This document shows, piece after piece, positions 4,505-5,599 of a stretch of DNA of 5,599 nucleotides. The notes below the pieces were generated by a model. The model was not told where the DNA came from and made no database searches. It saw only the letters and a list, made by a program, of their open reading frames with translations. The stretch is from Kiritimatiellia bacterium. Its GTDB lineage: Bacteria; Verrucomicrobiota; Kiritimatiellia; UBA8416; SLMC01. The stretch's first letter is position 1. Each line of letters opens with the position of its first letter. Both the position numbers and the translations under genes were made by a program. Location: NCBI GenBank assembly GCA_007133745.1, contig SLMC01000104.1, positions 1 to 5,599 of the forward strand, read 5' to 3'.

Positions 4505-4720
4505 ATGAACAAGTATCTTGTCGTCGTGGAAGAAACGGAAACGGGCTATTCGTCCTATTCTCCCGATATTCCGGGTTGCGTTGCTGCCGGCGCTACGCAA
4601 AAGGAAGTCGAAAGAACCATGAGAGAAGCCATAGAGTTCCATTTGGAAGGGATGAAATGCGACGGCGGGCGCTCGCCTGCGCCTCACTCCTATTCCATGT
4701 ACTGCGAGGTTCCAGCTTGA
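4505..4720 (+). CDS. Solitary HicB-family protein
   Basis: The 71-residue protein has the partial RNase-H-like HicB fold. The signature is the N-terminal strand MNKYLVVVEETETGYSSYSP, then DIPGCVAAGAT (21-31), the helix KEVERTMREAIEFHLEGM (33-50), and a C-terminal strand ending SYSMYCEVPA. HicB proteins usually bind and neutralise the mRNA-cutting toxin HicA. Here no HicA-like reading frame lies on either side, and no DNA-binding domain follows the fold. This matches the short solitary HicB-like proteins seen in many cyanobacteria and environmental bacteria, whose function is unclear. Its stop is 16 nt before the secretin-like start, so the two may share a transcript. Calling it a working antitoxin would go beyond the evidence. 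Confidence 0.85.
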   Translation: MNKYLVVVEETETGYSSYSPDIPGCVAAGATQKEVERTMREAIEFHLEGMKCDGGRSPAPHSYSMYCEVPA

Positions 4721-4736
4721 TTCCGGACATTGACCT

Positions 4737-5599
4737 ATGAAAACAATTGCTTTTCTTGCCTTGCTTGCGCTTCTGCTGCCAACCGGCTGCATGACGCCCG
4801 ATGCCGGGCGTCGGCCGGAGCCGCGTCCGGCGACGCTGACCCGGGCTGAAGCCCTGTTCGAACAAGGTCGCCACACGGCCGCCATGATCGAATGCATCGA
4901 CCTGGCGCGACGCGATCCGCTGATGCCGGGCCTGGCCGAGCTGCAAACGCAAATCGTGGCGGCGCTCACCGAAGAGCGCGCCCAAGCCGCCGCCCTGCGC
5001 TCCAGCATGACCTCGCGCCGCATGGCGGTCGATGCCAAAGAGCGCAACGCCGTGCCCGACACCTACGGACTGCGTCGCCCGGTACGCGGTCTGACCGGTC
5101 CCTTGCGCAGCGCGCCTTCCGCCATGCAGCAGGCGCTGGACCGCAAGGTGACTGTTCATCTGGACGGCGTGACCTTGAGCGATTTCATCCTGGCCATCGG
5201 CGCCTCGGAAAACGTCAACATCATCGCCGACGACGCCTTGAGCGCCGACGAGAACCCGCCGACCCTCACCCTGCATGCCCAGGACGTGCCGCTTTCCGAA
5301 ATCCTGGACTACGTCTCCCGCAATTTGGGCGTCACGCTCTATGTCGGCGAAAACATCCTGTGGGTCACGCCCGGTACGCCGGGCGAACCGGGCACGCCCA
5401 TGACCACGCGCATGTATCGGCTGCGCAAAGGCCTGTCCAGCGAGGAACTGGAAACCGGCGACGGCCGCATCAAGATCATCGAAGCTATCGAACGGTTCGT
5501 GCCGCAGGAAGAGGGATCCGACCGCCTCTTCGACCGCAAGTCGCATGTGCTGATCGTACGGGACATTCCCAAGAACCTGGCCCGCATCGAGGACTTGAT
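4737..5599 (+). CDS. Secretin-like lipoprotein, N-terminal part (PilQ/GspD type), runs off the edge
   Basis: The frame is open from the ATG to the right edge (287 codons). A short signal peptide, MKTIAFLALLALLLPTGC, ends in a lipobox-like PTGC with C18 as the probable lipidated residue; P at -3 is atypical. Residues 35-66 (LTRAEALFEQGRHTAAMIEC onward) look like a TPR-type helical hairpin. Residues about 136-213 match the STN/secretin N0 fold, with VTVHLDGVTLSDFILAIGAS and VPLSEILDYVSRNLGVTLYV. From about 223 a secretin N1-type domain begins, with YRLRKG and then SHVLIVRDIPKNLARIEDL. Secretins form the outer-membrane channel for type IV pili or type II secretion, and the channel domain itself would lie beyond this window. 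There is no strong Shine-Dalgarno site. A lipoprotein with only N domains, or a DUF-type STN protein, remains possible. Confidence 0.82.
   Translation, partial: MKTIAFLALLALLLPTGCMTPDAGRRPEPRPATLTRAEALFEQGRHTAAMIECIDLARRDPLMPGLAELQTQIVAALTEERAQAAALRSSMTSRRMAVDAKERNAVPDTYGLRRPVRGLTGPLRSAPSAMQQALDRKVTVHLDGVTLSDFILAIGASENVNIIADDALSADENPPTLTLHAQDVPLSEILDYVSRNLGVTLYVGENILWVTPGTPGEPGTPMTTRMYRLRKGLSSEELETGDGRIKIIEAIERFVPQEEGSDRLFDRKSHVLIVRDIPKNLARIEDL

Noticed and set aside
4505..4720. Complete HicAB toxin-antitoxin module
   Set aside because: No HicA-sized frame with the double-stranded RNA-binding fold occurs immediately upstream or downstream.
4593..5546. Long minus-strand frame opposite the secretin-like gene
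   Set aside because: The plus strand encodes a signal peptide with lipobox followed by STN and N1-like domains; the antisense translation shows no family features.

Overview
The window reads as ordinary bacterial chromosome with moderately high GC. It has a prepilin-like protein of the kind common in the Planctomycetes-Verrucomicrobia-Lentisphaerae group and related phyla, few clear Shine-Dalgarno sites, and intergenic repeats typical of large environmental genomes. I favour that broad group, with low confidence in the phylum.

Layout. Positions 1-106 hold no gene I can support. An initiator tRNA-fMet lies on the minus strand (145-221) with its own sigma70-type promoter (251-279) and a strong intrinsic terminator (107-139). 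Next on the minus strand is an RlmB/TrmH-type 23S rRNA 2'-O-methyltransferase (351-1154). The gap 1155-1538 is occupied mostly by a fold-back repeat whose arms are built of degenerate 8-bp units. On the plus strand follows an NtrC-type response regulator (1539-2918) with receiver, AAA+ and Fis-type HTH domains and no visible sensor kinase beside it.

The 741-bp gap 2919-3659 is the most interesting part. It holds clustered TTGGC/GCCAA half-sites that could be an activator enhancer, five helically phased A/T tracts, a near-consensus sigma54 (-24/-12) promoter at 3145-3160, and then a strongly structured segment ending in eight T residues. That segment looks like a sigma54-driven small RNA or an attenuated leader. 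Further on lie a second 8-bp-unit fold-back element (3365-3525) and overlapping small hairpins just before the next gene.

That next gene (3660-4370) encodes a type IV prepilin/pseudopilin-like secreted protein. After it come a REP-like palindromic element (4409-4458), a solitary HicB-like protein (4505-4720) and, 16 nt on, the N-terminal part of a secretin-like lipoprotein that runs off the right edge (4737-5599).

Working hypothesis (inference): the NtrC-type regulator acts through sigma54 on the promoter at 3145. The output is either a small RNA ending near 3270 or, by read-through, the prepilin-like gene. The second option would resemble the known PilR/sigma54 control of pilin genes. The presence of a secretin further on makes a surface-appendage or secretion theme plausible, but nothing here proves it.
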